64,000 nucleotides of DNA, from NCBI GenBank assembly GCA_026225945.1, contig JAMJFZ010003209.1:1-64000 (forward strand), written 5' to 3'. The DNA is from Cricetomys ansorgei. Its lineage: Eukaryota; Chordata; Mammalia; Rodentia; Nesomyidae. The notes under the pieces were generated by a model. The model saw only the letters and a program-made list of their open reading frames with translations, had not been told where the DNA came from and ran no database searches. This document shows, piece after piece, positions 42,501 to 47,825 of this stretch (the first letter of the stretch is position 1; each line of letters begins with the position of its first letter). Both the position numbers and the translations under genes were made by a program.

Positions 42501-45158
42501 TTTGGCAGAGGTGGTATAGTTAAGAACACATGCCTGTCCTCCCTCTTGATAGCCATGGGGACTCGATACCTTCACTCAGCCTCAGTTTCTCCACCAGCAA
42601 AATGGCAATACTAGGTCCCTTATTTCAAGGATAAAGCAGGCCCCGAGACCTCACTGGGGGCGAGCTATAGGGAGCTGGGCAGAATGGAGTGGGGTCTCCT
42701 CTGACAGGTCTTACTGTAGGCACTGATGGACACACTCCTGGCCCTGAGCATCAACCCTAGATATGTCCCGAGTAAGGGCCTCGGAACCTGGTGACACCTG
42801 GGTGCCAGCTGCTGAGTCCTGGCTCACTTAAACTAAGTCACATACACAGCCACCTTCCACTTCTGTCCTTGGGGAAAAGAGTTGGGCCAGGAGGCTTAGC
42901 CCTTGCTCAGCCCCAGACAGCCCTTACAATGCTGTCCCACTGCCAGGCTGGACCATAGCCTGGGCACCTTCCGCTGTGTATGGGGCTTGCTTGCAGATTC
43001 CTGGATTGCTCTTTTGCCCAGGCTGGACCATAGCCTGGGCACCTTCTGCTGTATATGGGGCTTGTTCTTAGATTCCTGCACTCACTCTTTGTACCCAGGC
43101 TCCGGGATGCTCAACAGCCACAGCCACACCATGCCGGCCAATGGCGAGATGAATGGCGGTCACAGCTCCCAAACCATGATTTCCGGATCCCACTGCACCC
43201 CGCCACCCCCCTATCACGCAGACCCCAGCCTTGTCAGGTACGTGGGCCGTGGCTGGACCTGGTCTGTGCTGCATCGCCCCAGCCCCTGCGCACCTCCCAC
43301 TAACTGTGTGGTTTTTACTGGAGGGAGAGAAGTCTGCATGTGCACCTTTCCACCCTGTGTTTTAATTGCTTGGCTGGCCCAAGGGAGGACAGGCTAAGAT
43401 GCTTGCGTAGGATCAGAGCTCATCAGTAAGTGGTGATGTAGAACCTTAGGAAGAAGCGTACTTGAGCCAGGGCTCCTGGGAGGAGACACTGCCAGCTGGC
43501 CACCTGCCCCAAGGGACCAGCAGCTCTGCCCACTGTGATAGGCAGTTCCCTCCCAAGCAGAGCCACTCCCATGAGGCCTGAGCACACAGCCCAGCACTCC
43601 GAGTTAATGCTACCTTCTCAAATTCTCTCTGCAGTTTTTTAACAGGATTGGGGTGTCCAAACTGCATCGAATGTTTTACCTCCCAAGGGTTACAGAGCAT
43701 CTACCACCTGCAGAACCTCACCATAGAGGTAATTGCCCGCCGTCCTCCCCAAATGCAGAGAGCACCTGACCCAAGGCAAAGCGTGCTACCTAGTGTGGCT
43801 ATCTGGGGAACGAACTCCTGAGCCTTTCCCCGCAAGCAGTCAGATTCTGTTCTGAATCAGTTCTCAGAGCTGAGGAAGGCTCAGAAGACTCGAAGGAGGC
43901 TGGATACACGCTCCAGTCTCCTGAGGTGGCTTGGAGGGTTTTCTCTCTTGTCAAAGCCCCCTGGGGCCCCAGCCAGGCTACCTTTGACTTCTTGGGCTTG
44001 GCTGTTCCCAGGACCCAATGGTTAGGAAGTGCAGTAGCTAGAGGAGACAAGGCTAGAAAGAGTGGATGGGGCTCAGAGCCCAGTATTCATGTATGGCACA
44101 GAACATTCTGGGTTGGATGTGGGGTAGACCGAAGCCCTGGCATCGTGTTACAGCCTAGTCATGCAGCCAGCCTTGATTTGTCCATAGGACACAGCCTCAG
44201 GCCCAGGGTGCGTCAGCTCAGTGCTTCCTGCCCTGTCCCATACCTGCTTTCTAGACTGTCACCCAGCCTGAGCCAGAGGCCAGTCCATACCTGTCCCTTG
44301 CCCAGCAACCCAGGCTGGACACAGAGACTTATCAGAGGCAGTGGGGACAGTGTCTAACCCGCCTGCGTGACCTGTGCGACCACTAACTATCTCCCCCTTC
44401 CTTGAATCACACATTAACCCTTGCCTCCCTAGTGAGATTCGTGTGCTTGAAGCTAAGGGGTGAGCCTGGGCAGCTAGCTGTCCACTAATGGGGGGCCAAG
44501 GGGCAGCCCAAGGCCAGGAGGTCTCTGTTCTCACTGCGATCCAGCTCCCGGGCTGCATGTAGCCCCAGAGAGGGCCCTCGTCACTGTCCCCTCCGACACC
44601 CCCACACGCCATTCAGCGCTCCTAAAAGACATGTGGCTAGACATTGTGTGCAGGCGAGCCCAGTGCTGCCCCTCCCCGGGCTACTCTGCCATCCACACCG
44701 CTGCGTTGTGAGCCAGCGCCCCCTAAAGCAGAGGCTTCCGTGCAGGTGCAGCATCCCTGGCGTGAGGGCCACAGCCCCGTAGCTTCCCTTTGGCAACCCT
44801 AAGGTGGGCATCACTCTTGCAGGACCTCGGGGCCCTGAAGATCCCTGACCAGTACCGCATGACCATCTGGAGGGGCCTGCAGGACCTGAAGCAGAGCCAC
44901 GACTGCGGTCAGCAGCTGCTGCGCTCCAGCAGCAACGCCGCCACCATCTCCATCGGAGGCTCCGGCGAGCTGCAGCGGCAGCGGGTCATGGAGGCTGTGC
45001 ATTTCCGCGTGCGTCACACCATCACCATCCCTAACCGTGGAGGCCCGGGTGGGGTGACGGGCCCCGACGAGTGGGCGGACTTTGGCTTCGACCTGCCTGA
45101 CTGCAAGTCTTGTAAGCAGCCCATCAAAGAGGAGTTCACAGAGACAGAGACCCACTGA
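1176..45158 (+). CDS. Trp73: Tumour protein p73, TA-alpha form (13 coding exons, join)
   Basis: p53-family transcription factor acting in the nucleus as a tetramer. It controls apoptosis, neuronal development and multiciliated-cell differentiation. Joined coding exons: 1176-1240, 1679-1799, 24359-24601, 37721-37907, 38364-38479, 40138-40247, 40450-40592, 40915-41003, 41627-41757, 42161-42309, 43099-43237, 43635-43728, 44823-45158. They total 1923 nt (640 residues plus TGA) and all junctions are phase-consistent. Visible in order: acidic transactivation segment with the FEHLWSSL motif (about 15-22); proline-rich region with Tyr99 in SPYAQP; DNA-binding domain (about 131-310) with zinc ligands Cys194, His197, Cys258, Cys262 and DNA contacts Arg268, Arg293; tetramerisation helix (about 351-398); PPPY at 407-410 and 486-490; SAM domain (about 489-556); C-terminal IKEE sumoylation motif. 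The start ATG has G at -3 and +4. Human p73-alpha is 636 residues. No frameshift or premature stop is seen. Identification is secure. Confidence 0.98.
1241..1678 (+). other. Trp73: Trp73 intron 2
   Basis: Short intron between strong GTAAGT and CACAG sites. I see no repeat or gene in it. Confidence 0.9.
1679..1799 (+). CDS. Trp73: Trp73 exon 3
   Basis: Encodes residues 22-62, starting [11 protein letters not shown] and ending MTSSVM, and completes the TA-specific N terminus. Skipping or bypassing this exon removes transactivation, as in the known Ex2/3-deleted tumour isoforms. Donor ATG|gtgagt; phase 0 at the 3' end. Confidence 0.96.
1917..2140 (-). mobile_element. URR1-like hAT miniature DNA transposon
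   Basis: About 224 bp, bounded by imperfect terminal inverted repeats (CAGCGGTCCTCAGCC at the left, GGTTGAGAACTGCTG at the right). It has the typical interior of CATAACTATAATTTTGCTA and CGACCCCTGTGAAAGGGTCG type blocks. Flanking TGTTAGTC/GGTTAGTT looks like a decayed 8-bp target duplication, as expected for hAT elements. It is non-autonomous and has no coding capacity. Orientation is opposite to the copy at 4776. Confidence 0.8.
3330..3395 (+). repeat. MIR-like ancient SINE fragment
   Basis: Contains a CATTTTGTAGGCAAAGAAAC plus TGAGGCA core typical of MIR. Short and diverged. Confidence 0.45.
4776..4977 (+). mobile_element. URR1-like hAT miniature DNA transposon
   Basis: Second copy of the same family, starting CAGCGGCTCTCAAACTGTGG and ending GTTGAGAACCACTG. 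It contains the same internal AGCAAAATTATAGTTATGAA block. Flanks GGCTAAAG/CTCTAAAG suggest an 8-bp target duplication. Confidence 0.82.
5703..5868. repeat. Short-unit minisatellite, AGTACCAGCTGATG / AGTACCAGCTGAGGCTG
   Basis: About eleven head-to-tail copies of a unit that alternates between 11-14 and 17 bases. Every copy contains AGTACCAGCTGA and so a PvuII-type CAGCTG E-box-like hexamer. Minus-strand reading gives a meaningless repetitive peptide. Probably variable in copy number between individuals. Confidence 0.9.
6150..6245 (-). repeat. MIR-like ancient SINE fragment
   Basis: TCTGTAAAGTGGGAAGATGG after a CTCAGT block is the reverse-strand MIR core. Confidence 0.4.
8248..8349. repeat. 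56-bp tandem duplication
   Basis: Two imperfect copies beginning CTGATGTAGACCCCCA (8248 and 8304) and ending GGCTGAGATGA. They lie about 0.5 kb upstream of the DeltaN promoter. No known family recognised. Confidence 0.85.
8700..9183 (+). promoter_or_regulatory. Trp73: Internal (P2) promoter and 5' UTR region of DeltaNp73
   Basis: This segment precedes the DeltaN start codon, is repeat-free, carries the p53/p73 response element at 8872-8891 and becomes CpG-richer between about 9003 and 9215. No unambiguous TATA box is seen; CTTATAGG at about 8719 is not convincing. The exact transcription start is unknown. Bases just before the ATG (CACGAGCCTACC) match the human DeltaN leader as I remember it. 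Confidence 0.8.
8872..8891 (+). promoter_or_regulatory. p53/p73 response element of the DeltaN promoter
   Basis: GGGCAAGCTGAGGCCTGCCC: two adjoining RRRCWWGYYY half-sites with no spacer, one mismatch in each. It is identical to the element described in the human DeltaNp73 promoter, which mediates induction by p53 and TAp73. Its place about 0.3 kb before the DeltaN ATG fits. Identity is seen in sequence; function is from the human gene. Confidence 0.88.
9184..9222 (+). CDS. Trp73: Trp73 exon 3' (DeltaN-specific coding part)
   Basis: Thirteen codons, [13 protein letters not shown], then donor gtaggt at 9223. The ATG context is CTACCATGC. The exon contributes the DeltaN-specific residues, which retain a weak second activation function in the literature. 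Confidence 0.95.
9184..45158 (+). CDS. Trp73: DeltaNp73-alpha, dominant-negative form from the internal promoter
   Basis: Exon 3' (9184-9222) encodes 13 residues, [13 protein letters not shown], and ends at ACG|gtaggt. Spliced to exon 4 (24359) it continues in phase as AQFNLL and shares all later exons, giving 591 residues. The peptide matches the known DeltaNp73 start with small substitutions. This form lacks the transactivation segment. From established work it blocks p53 and TAp73 by competing for DNA sites and by forming mixed tetramers, and it is itself induced by them. The start ATG has A at -3. The 5' UTR probably covers roughly the preceding 150-250 bases; the transcription start cannot be fixed from sequence alone. 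Confidence 0.95.
10119..10160. repeat. (GT)n microsatellite
   Basis: TATGTGTGTGTGTGTGTGTG run followed by degenerate GTGT/CATATG motifs. Confidence 0.9.
10713..10784. repeat. (GT)n microsatellite, interrupted
   Basis: About 70 bp of GT dinucleotides with TATGTATG interruptions. Alternating purine-pyrimidine sequence able to adopt Z-DNA. Confidence 0.95.
10785..10945 (-). mobile_element. B4/ID-B1-type rodent SINE fragment
   Basis: Runs directly out of the (GT)n tract. It has reverse-strand blocks typical of the family, such as GGGGAGCGAACTCGGGTCCTC and CTGACGGAGCCACCTCCCAG, but is considerably diverged. Family assignment is by recognition only. Confidence 0.6.
11926..11993. repeat. (CA)n(GACA)n(GA)n compound microsatellite
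   Basis: ACACAACACACACAC changes into AGACAGAGACAG and then GAGAGAGAG. Confidence 0.95.
12047..12460 (+). repeat. Minisatellite, eight copies of a 50-57-bp unit
   Basis: Each copy contains CTTCTGTGTG, GGCTCAGCTG, TCTCTCTGCAG and AACCAGCAyCCTG. Early copies lack the GAGTGG hexamer and some carry an extra GTTGTGCGT, so the units are about 50, 51 and 57 bp. Open frames on both strands run through it only because the unit lacks stops; the peptides resemble no family. Copy number is likely polymorphic. Confidence 0.95.
15637..15789. repeat. Purine-rich (GGAA/GGGA)n tract
   Basis: About 150 bp almost free of pyrimidines on the plus strand. It could form triplex or G-rich structures. No coding meaning. 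Confidence 0.85.
17600..17690 (+). repeat. MIR-like ancient SINE fragment
   Basis: CCCATTACACAGGAGAGGAA followed by ATGGAGGCTCAGGGATG is the MIR core. Confidence 0.6.
20245..20330 (+). mobile_element. ID-like rodent SINE
   Basis: GTGTAGTGCTTGCCGG, then CGTTCAATCCCCAGCACTGA and an A-rich end match the tRNA-Ala-derived ID pattern. Diverged copy. Confidence 0.6.
21044..21290 (+). mobile_element. B4-type SINE (ID head joined to B1 body)
   Basis: The ID-like part (AGAGTGCTTCTTGCCTAGAG, GGTTCAACTCCTAGCGCTG) is followed by a B1-like part (TTATCCCAGCCACTCAAGAG, AGACTAGCCTGGGCTACATG, CATGTCTCAGAAAC) and an A-rich tail. Confidence 0.8.
21921..22046 (+). mobile_element. B3 SINE, 5' half (interrupted)
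   Basis: GACTGGAGAGATGTCTCCGT through GGGGATCTGACACCCTCTTT is the first half of a B3 element in plus orientation. The remainder resumes at about 22708 after a foreign insertion. The intact B3 at 55165 shows the expected continuity. Confidence 0.8.
22047..22707. mobile_element. Unclassified insertion splitting a B3 SINE
   Basis: About 660 bp lying exactly between the two halves of a B3 element, so inserted after it. A short TCTTTG at each side may be a target duplication. AT-richer than its surroundings with repeated AGAATAT(T/C)TTTAGAATAT motifs near 22450-22665. I see no coding frame. Its length would fit a solo LTR or another non-autonomous retroelement, but clear TG...CA ends were not found, so the class is open. 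Confidence 0.6.
22708..22790 (+). mobile_element. B3 SINE, 3' half
   Basis: TGGCCTGCTTCCATATACGG, GCACGCATGTGGGG and ACACATAAAATAAAAAGTAA are the B3 tail, completing the element begun at 21921. Confidence 0.75.
22833..22944. repeat. 37-bp unit tandem repeat, three copies
   Basis: CTACTGTCCCTGAGCTGACC plus TTCTGCCTGTGGGCAGC repeated three times. The first two are nearly identical and the third is diverged. Confidence 0.92.
23335..23420 (-). repeat. MIR-like ancient SINE fragment
   Basis: GGGGTTCTCATCTGTGAAGT GGGAATC resembles the reverse-strand MIR core. Confidence 0.5.
24359..24601 (+). CDS. Trp73: Trp73 exon 4 (first exon common to TA and DeltaN)
   Basis: Exactly 81 codons, residues 63-143 ([13 protein letters not shown] to SATWT), phase 0 at both ends, which lets exon 3 or exon 3' join it equally. 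Contains Thr86 (TP motif) and Tyr99 in SPYAQP, the c-Abl target, in a Ser/Pro-rich stretch, then the start of the DNA-binding domain. Acceptor CTTGCCAG is followed by GCCCAG; donor is ACG|gtgagt. Confidence 0.98.
25235..25345 (+). repeat. MIR-like ancient SINE fragment
   Basis: CCAGGAAAGCTGAGGTATGA, GCAGCTTGCTCAGTTATACA and AGTAAATTGATGCTGGG follow the MIR order. Confidence 0.55.
27182..27425. repeat. Degenerate CA/CATG-rich microsatellite with inverted repeat
   Basis: Run of ACACATGTATACATG, CACATGCACCCATGAGCATG and related motifs. It includes a perfect inverted repeat, CATGAGCATGC (27312-27322) against GCATGCTCATG (27329-27339), with a 6-nt loop. Confidence 0.85.
28293..28346. repeat. (TG)n-type microsatellite
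   Basis: TGTGTGTGAGTGTGTGTGCG and similar, interrupted. Confidence 0.9.
28455..28720. promoter_or_regulatory. Candidate conserved enhancer in intron 4
   Basis: Repeat-free, notably AT-rich island in GC-rich DNA. It has many homeodomain-like AATTA/TAAT motifs (GGAATTAATACC, GCAATTATGTA, GTGAATTATTAGG) and no coding frame. Such islands in developmental-gene introns are often conserved enhancers. This is inference from composition; conservation was not tested. Confidence 0.4.
29370..29425 (+). repeat. MIR-like ancient SINE fragment
   Basis: TTCACTTTACAGATGAGGGA followed by CTCAGAGGG is the MIR core. Confidence 0.55.
31082..31146. repeat. Short tandem duplication (about 33 bp, two copies)
   Basis: GTGACAGGGTCCCTGTGCTC plus ACAGGGAGGA repeated twice in succession. 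Confidence 0.92.
33534..33567. repeat. (CA)n microsatellite
   Basis: About 16 CA dinucleotides. Confidence 0.97.
33590..34140. promoter_or_regulatory. Candidate enhancer or alternative promoter in intron 4
   Basis: A CpG-enriched core at about 33775-34035 (for example GCCCTGCGCCGCGCCC and CCCCGCGGAACACACGCATC) is flanked by GATA motifs (TTATCA at 33724, GATAA at 34071, TTATCA at 34084). It also holds p53-family half-sites: CTACATGTCC at 33692 and AGACAAGTTA at 33714 with a 12-nt spacer, and AGGCAAGTCT at 34036. A purine-rich GGGA tract lies at 33909-33965. No protein-coding signature. Role is inferred. Confidence 0.4.
37721..37907 (+). CDS. Trp73: Trp73 exon 5 (DNA-binding domain)
   Basis: Residues 144-206 begin [17 protein letters not shown]. 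Contains [20 protein letters not shown] (loop L1/L2 region) and zinc ligands Cys194 and His197 in [11 protein letters not shown]. Acceptor CTCCCTCCAG; donor AATGAAG|gtgagc; leaves phase 1. Confidence 0.98.
37908..38363 (+). other. Trp73: Trp73 intron 5
   Basis: Short intron. Nothing recognisable beyond splice signals. Confidence 0.9.
38364..38479 (+). CDS. Trp73: Trp73 exon 6 (DNA-binding domain)
   Basis: Completes Gly206 and encodes [20 protein letters not shown] to VVVPYEPPQ, the central beta-sandwich strands. Donor CAG|gtaggc; phase 0. Confidence 0.98.
38805..38932. repeat. (GA)n-rich simple repeat
   Basis: GGGGGGGAGAGAGAGAGAGA and degenerate CAGAGAGAAAGAGAC continuation. Confidence 0.92.
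39622..40002. repeat. Degenerate (GGGT/GGAT)n minisatellite-like block
   Basis: About 380 bp of GGTGGGTGG, GATGGGTGG and AGGTAGAT tetramer variants, ending about 135 bp before exon 7. G-runs are frequent enough to allow quadruplex formation on the plus strand. Confidence 0.92.
40138..40247 (+). CDS. Trp73: Trp73 exon 7 (DNA-binding domain)
   Basis: Residues 245-281 in part: [20 protein letters not shown] then [16 protein letters not shown]. Holds zinc ligands Cys258 and Cys262 and Arg268, equivalent to p53 Arg248. Acceptor GTGGTCAG; donor CGGGA|gtgagt; leaves phase 2. Confidence 0.98.
40450..40592 (+). CDS. Trp73: Trp73 exon 8 (end of DNA-binding domain)
   Basis: [20 protein letters not shown] then [18 protein letters not shown] and [10 protein letters not shown]. 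Arg293, Arg300 and Arg302 correspond to p53 Arg273, Arg280 and Arg282, all intact. Intron 7 before it is only 202 bp. Donor CGTG|gtgagt. Confidence 0.98.
40593..40914 (+). other. Trp73: Trp73 intron 8
   Basis: Short intron; nothing recognisable. Confidence 0.9.
40915..41003 (+). CDS. Trp73: Trp73 exon 9 (basic linker)
   Basis: Encodes [20 protein letters not shown] then [10 protein letters not shown]. The [10 protein letters not shown] segment is the nuclear-localisation region before the tetramerisation domain. Donor CAT|gtgagt; phase 0. Confidence 0.97.
41004..41626 (+). other. Trp73: Trp73 intron 9
   Basis: No recognisable repeat or gene. Confidence 0.88.
41627..41757 (+). CDS. Trp73: Trp73 exon 10 (tetramerisation domain)
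   Basis: [20 protein letters not shown] then [12 protein letters not shown] form the beta-strand and helices of the oligomerisation domain. They are followed by seven Gln from an uninterrupted (CAG)7 at 41723-41743, longer than the human four. Donor AGGCC|gtgagt; leaves phase 2. Confidence 0.98.
41758..42160 (+). other. Trp73: Trp73 intron 10
   Basis: No recognisable feature besides splice sites. Confidence 0.88.
42161..42309 (+). CDS. Trp73: Trp73 exon 11
   Basis: Encodes [20 protein letters not shown], then [20 protein letters not shown] and [10 protein letters not shown] Pro/Gln-rich linker with a PPPY motif at residues 407-410, a potential WW-domain ligand. Skipping this exon gives the gamma isoform. 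Donor ATGG|gtgagt. Confidence 0.97.
42310..43098 (+). other. Trp73: Trp73 intron 11
   Basis: Contains an MIR-like piece (about 42550-42640, CTCAGCCTCAGTTTCTCCAC) and, at its 3' end (42944-43098), a tandemly repeated acceptor block described separately. Confidence 0.88.
42944..43098 (+). repeat. Trp73: Tandem duplication including the exon 12 acceptor
   Basis: Two copies of a 75-77-bp unit beginning CAGGCTGGACCATAGCCTGG (42944 and 43019), so that CCAG|GCT boundaries occur at 42946, 43021 and the real acceptor 43098. The units are about 85-90 percent alike over their first 55 bases. Confidence 0.9.
43099..43237 (+). CDS. Trp73: Trp73 exon 12
   Basis: Encodes (G)[20 protein letters not shown], then [20 protein letters not shown] and DPSLV. 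PPPPY at residues 486-490 is the WW-binding site contacted by YAP and Itch in known p73. The second frame used after exon 11 skipping is also open. Donor CAG|gtacgt with phase 2. Confidence 0.97.
43238..43634 (+). other. Trp73: Trp73 intron 12
   Basis: Short, no recognisable feature. Confidence 0.88.
43635..43728 (+). CDS. Trp73: Trp73 exon 13 (SAM domain, first part)
   Basis: [20 protein letters not shown] then [12 protein letters not shown], the first helices of the sterile alpha motif. Skipping joins exon 12 to 14 out of frame and gives p73-beta. Donor GAG|gtaatt is weaker than the others in the gene, which fits regulated skipping. Confidence 0.97.
43729..44822 (+). other. Trp73: Trp73 intron 13
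   Basis: 1.1 kb. No clear repeat or gene. Ends in TCACTCTTGCAG. Confidence 0.88.
44823..45158 (+). CDS. Trp73: Trp73 exon 14, coding part (SAM end and C terminus)
   Basis: Starts [20 protein letters not shown], finishing the SAM domain, continues with [20 protein letters not shown] and [12 protein letters not shown], and ends [14 protein letters not shown] at 45156-45158. In the beta and delta splice forms the same bases are read as RTSGP or PTSGP and stop at TGA 44836-44838. Residue 626 is Cys (TGT at 45111-45113), where human and mouse have Arg as I recall. Confidence 0.97.
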   Translation, partial: DLGALKIPDQYRMTIWRGLQDLKQSHDCGQQLLRSSSNAATISIGGSGELQRQRVMEAVHFRVRHTITIPNRGGPGGVTGPDEWADFGFDLPDCKSCKQPIKEEFTETETH

Positions 45159-45834
45159 GGACCGTGCCTTCTCCTTCCTCCGTGAGAAACTGCCCTGGAA
45201 GTGGGATCCCTGGGCTGTGCCCACGGAAACAGCAAGGGCCTTCCACCAGACGCCATTTCCGAAGGGGTGCCGCTCATGAACTGCCCCTAGGAAACTTCTG
45301 GAATCGCCCTCCCTACATGTACACGGCGAGGGCAGGCTGTGGGCCAAATGCTGAGGCAGGGGCTGCCCCTTTGTGGGTGGGTATGCCAGAACCCGTTCTC
45401 TATGCCCCTACTTTCTTGAGGACTCTGCCACCTCCAGGACAGAGCGAGATCCTTCCCTTACTCACCCTCTGCCACAAAGTATTCTAGCGTCTTCTGGTTC
45501 CCGCTAGCCACGAGCAGCCGGGCCACCGCATCATCTGGGCTTGTCTGCAGGTTGATTCCAAACTGTGTCTTGAAGGTGAAGTCAGGGCCAGAGACATCCT
45601 GTGTAGGATGTGGGGACAGACCTGTCCCTCATGTACGCCATTCTGCCGTTCCCGTGTCTCCTGCCCAGAACGAAGTCAGAGCTCATTTTGCTGGAGTTAG
45701 GGGAGACTGTGGCAGACCGGAAGAAGCTTCTGGCATTGACCTCCAGCCAGCATCCAAAACACGCTGGCCGCAGCCCCCTCCTGTGGCCCCCTCTCAGCAG
45801 ACAGAGGAGCAGCATGAGTCTCAGACTATTGAAA

Positions 45835-45840
45835 ATTAAA
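45835..45840 (+). terminator. Trp73: Possible proximal polyadenylation signal ATTAAA
   Basis: ATTAAA followed within 25-50 bases by T-rich sequence (GTTACTCTTTCTAC, TTTTTTCTTTCTC). Use would give a 0.7 kb 3' UTR. Confidence 0.5.
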
Positions 45841-47819
45841 TTGTCAATATTTGATAAAATGTTACTCTTTCTACTTAGTGGGTCAGCTTGCTTTTTTCTT
45901 TCTCTCTGACTTTCCCAGAATTCCTTTCTGAGATCAACTTGGATTGGCTGGTTCACACGCTGTTGTCAACAAGTCTAAGAAAACCAAGTGACAAGCCAGG
46001 AAGGGCCCTCACTTGTTGACAGGATGGTTGGATGGGGAAGAAACTCAGAGAGAGCACAGCCTTGGGAGGGCAGGTCAAACCCCGGCTGTGAAGAGAGCAT
46101 CTGTTCTGCCCACCCCGAATGCTCCGAGTCCAGTGCTATCTCACCCTCATGGGGTGGAACTGGGGCAGCTGCTGGGGGCCCCAGCCTTCCTGATGCACCC
46201 CAAGGGGAGAGTGTGCTTGGCAAGACAGCTCCTGCACGCACTCAGCCAATGGGGCCCTTTCTACATGCCAGAAACTTTGTGAACTCCTGCACCGAGAGCC
46301 CCAGAAGTCCCTGTCACAAGTGGGGGACCACAAAGCAGCCTCCGCTGCAATGAAGCCCAGTGGGCCTCAGAGCCTTTCCTTCTAGGCCTGGCTTTCATTA
46401 GCATGACCCAACAGATGCAGCCGGCGCTACCAGGACTGGCTTCGTATCGGGGCAGAAGCTGCCAATCTTGTCAGGCTCTGCAAACTCAGGTGGCTGCCAC
46501 TCAAACCATAGCTTATGGGACTCTGAGGGGCAGGGATCGGGCGCGCCTGGGGTGAGTGTAGGCATCAGGTTGTCAGAGGCCAGGGCTGACCGTGTGGTCC
46601 CTTCAACTGGACAGGTGTTGACAGCTTCGTCTCTGGGGTTCTCAGTCTTCCCAGCAAAGCAGGCCTGCACGCAGATGGGCCATAGCAGCTGCAGTGGCAG
46701 ATTTAGGGCTTCCCAAGTGCAGGGTGTGGCCATCCTGGCATGCGCTAAAACACTCCTCGAAGCCCGAGGGTGAGTACAGGCTTGCTGCACTGAGGAAGAA
46801 ACCGAGGCTAGACAGGCTGAGTTCCCTGCCTCGGGCATCAGCTCATGGAGGAGGCTGGCTCACTCCCGAGGCACATGCTGGCCTGTCTCCCCAGGAACTC
46901 TGCAGGCACACCGTCACTCCTGTCTGTGAGCCCCACTGAGATGTGCTTGGGTTCTGGGATCTCTCTGCATTGTCTCTGCAATGTCTCTCAGGCATTGTCC
47001 AGGAGGGACCATCGCAAGACCCCCTACAGCATACTCCTGGGAAGGGTTAGGAGGAGTGGCTTAAAGGTGGCTGTCGCAGGGCATCTGAGGAGAGAAGACC
47101 CAGGGCTGTGTGCCTCCCTGGACCCTGCCTCAAGTGCCACAGTGGTCCCATGAGCTTCCAAGACCCTGACATGCTTGGAGGGAACTGCAAAGGGCCATCT
47201 GCCGGAATATAAATGTCACAGACTCCAGCCTCGCCATGGCTGAGAGTGCGCATGTAGCTCTCCAGGAACCGACTCTGGGTCTGAGCCAGACTTGGTTCTG
47301 CAAAACTCAGAAAGCAAGAAAAAGCAAATCTTCCAGGCAGGAGGTTTCCAAGGAGCACTGAAGTGGTAGTCTGGAAGTGAGTTTGGGGGTATCCTGGAAG
47401 ACTGTTAAGCAAGGGTGGGCCCTCAAGGCAGGACGAGCAGGCCACCGAAGCCTCAGCCCACATGGTTCCAGAAAGCTTCATGCAGCCAGCTAACAGCAAC
47501 TCTCTCTGCCTGACTCTCCTTACCATGTCTGACAGCTCGGGCTACTTTGAGCTCATTGCTCTGAGCTTGCAGCCACAGCACCGGATCTCACCTGCCAGAA
47601 TCCTGCCAGGGTCAGAGGTTGCTACTTACGACAGCCTTTCAGATGGTAAACAAAGACAAAGAGCAAGCCGTCCGTGTTTCGATGTAACGTAATGCTCCTT
47701 CAAGCAGTATTGGTGGGCGTAGTCCGATGACGCTATTAACTGTTTTGGGTGATGTCATCTTAGAAAAATGTGTTATTTTTCTAGCTGTGTTTTGGTGGGA
47801 ACTTTTGTTTTTGTAATAT

Positions 47820-47825
47820 AATAAA
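47820..47825 (+). terminator. Trp73: Distal polyadenylation signal AATAAA
   Basis: AATAAA in TGTAATATAATAAAAATCAC, preceded by a T-rich upstream element and followed by CATGTTCTCATG. Probable main 3' end of p73 mRNA. Confidence 0.7.
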
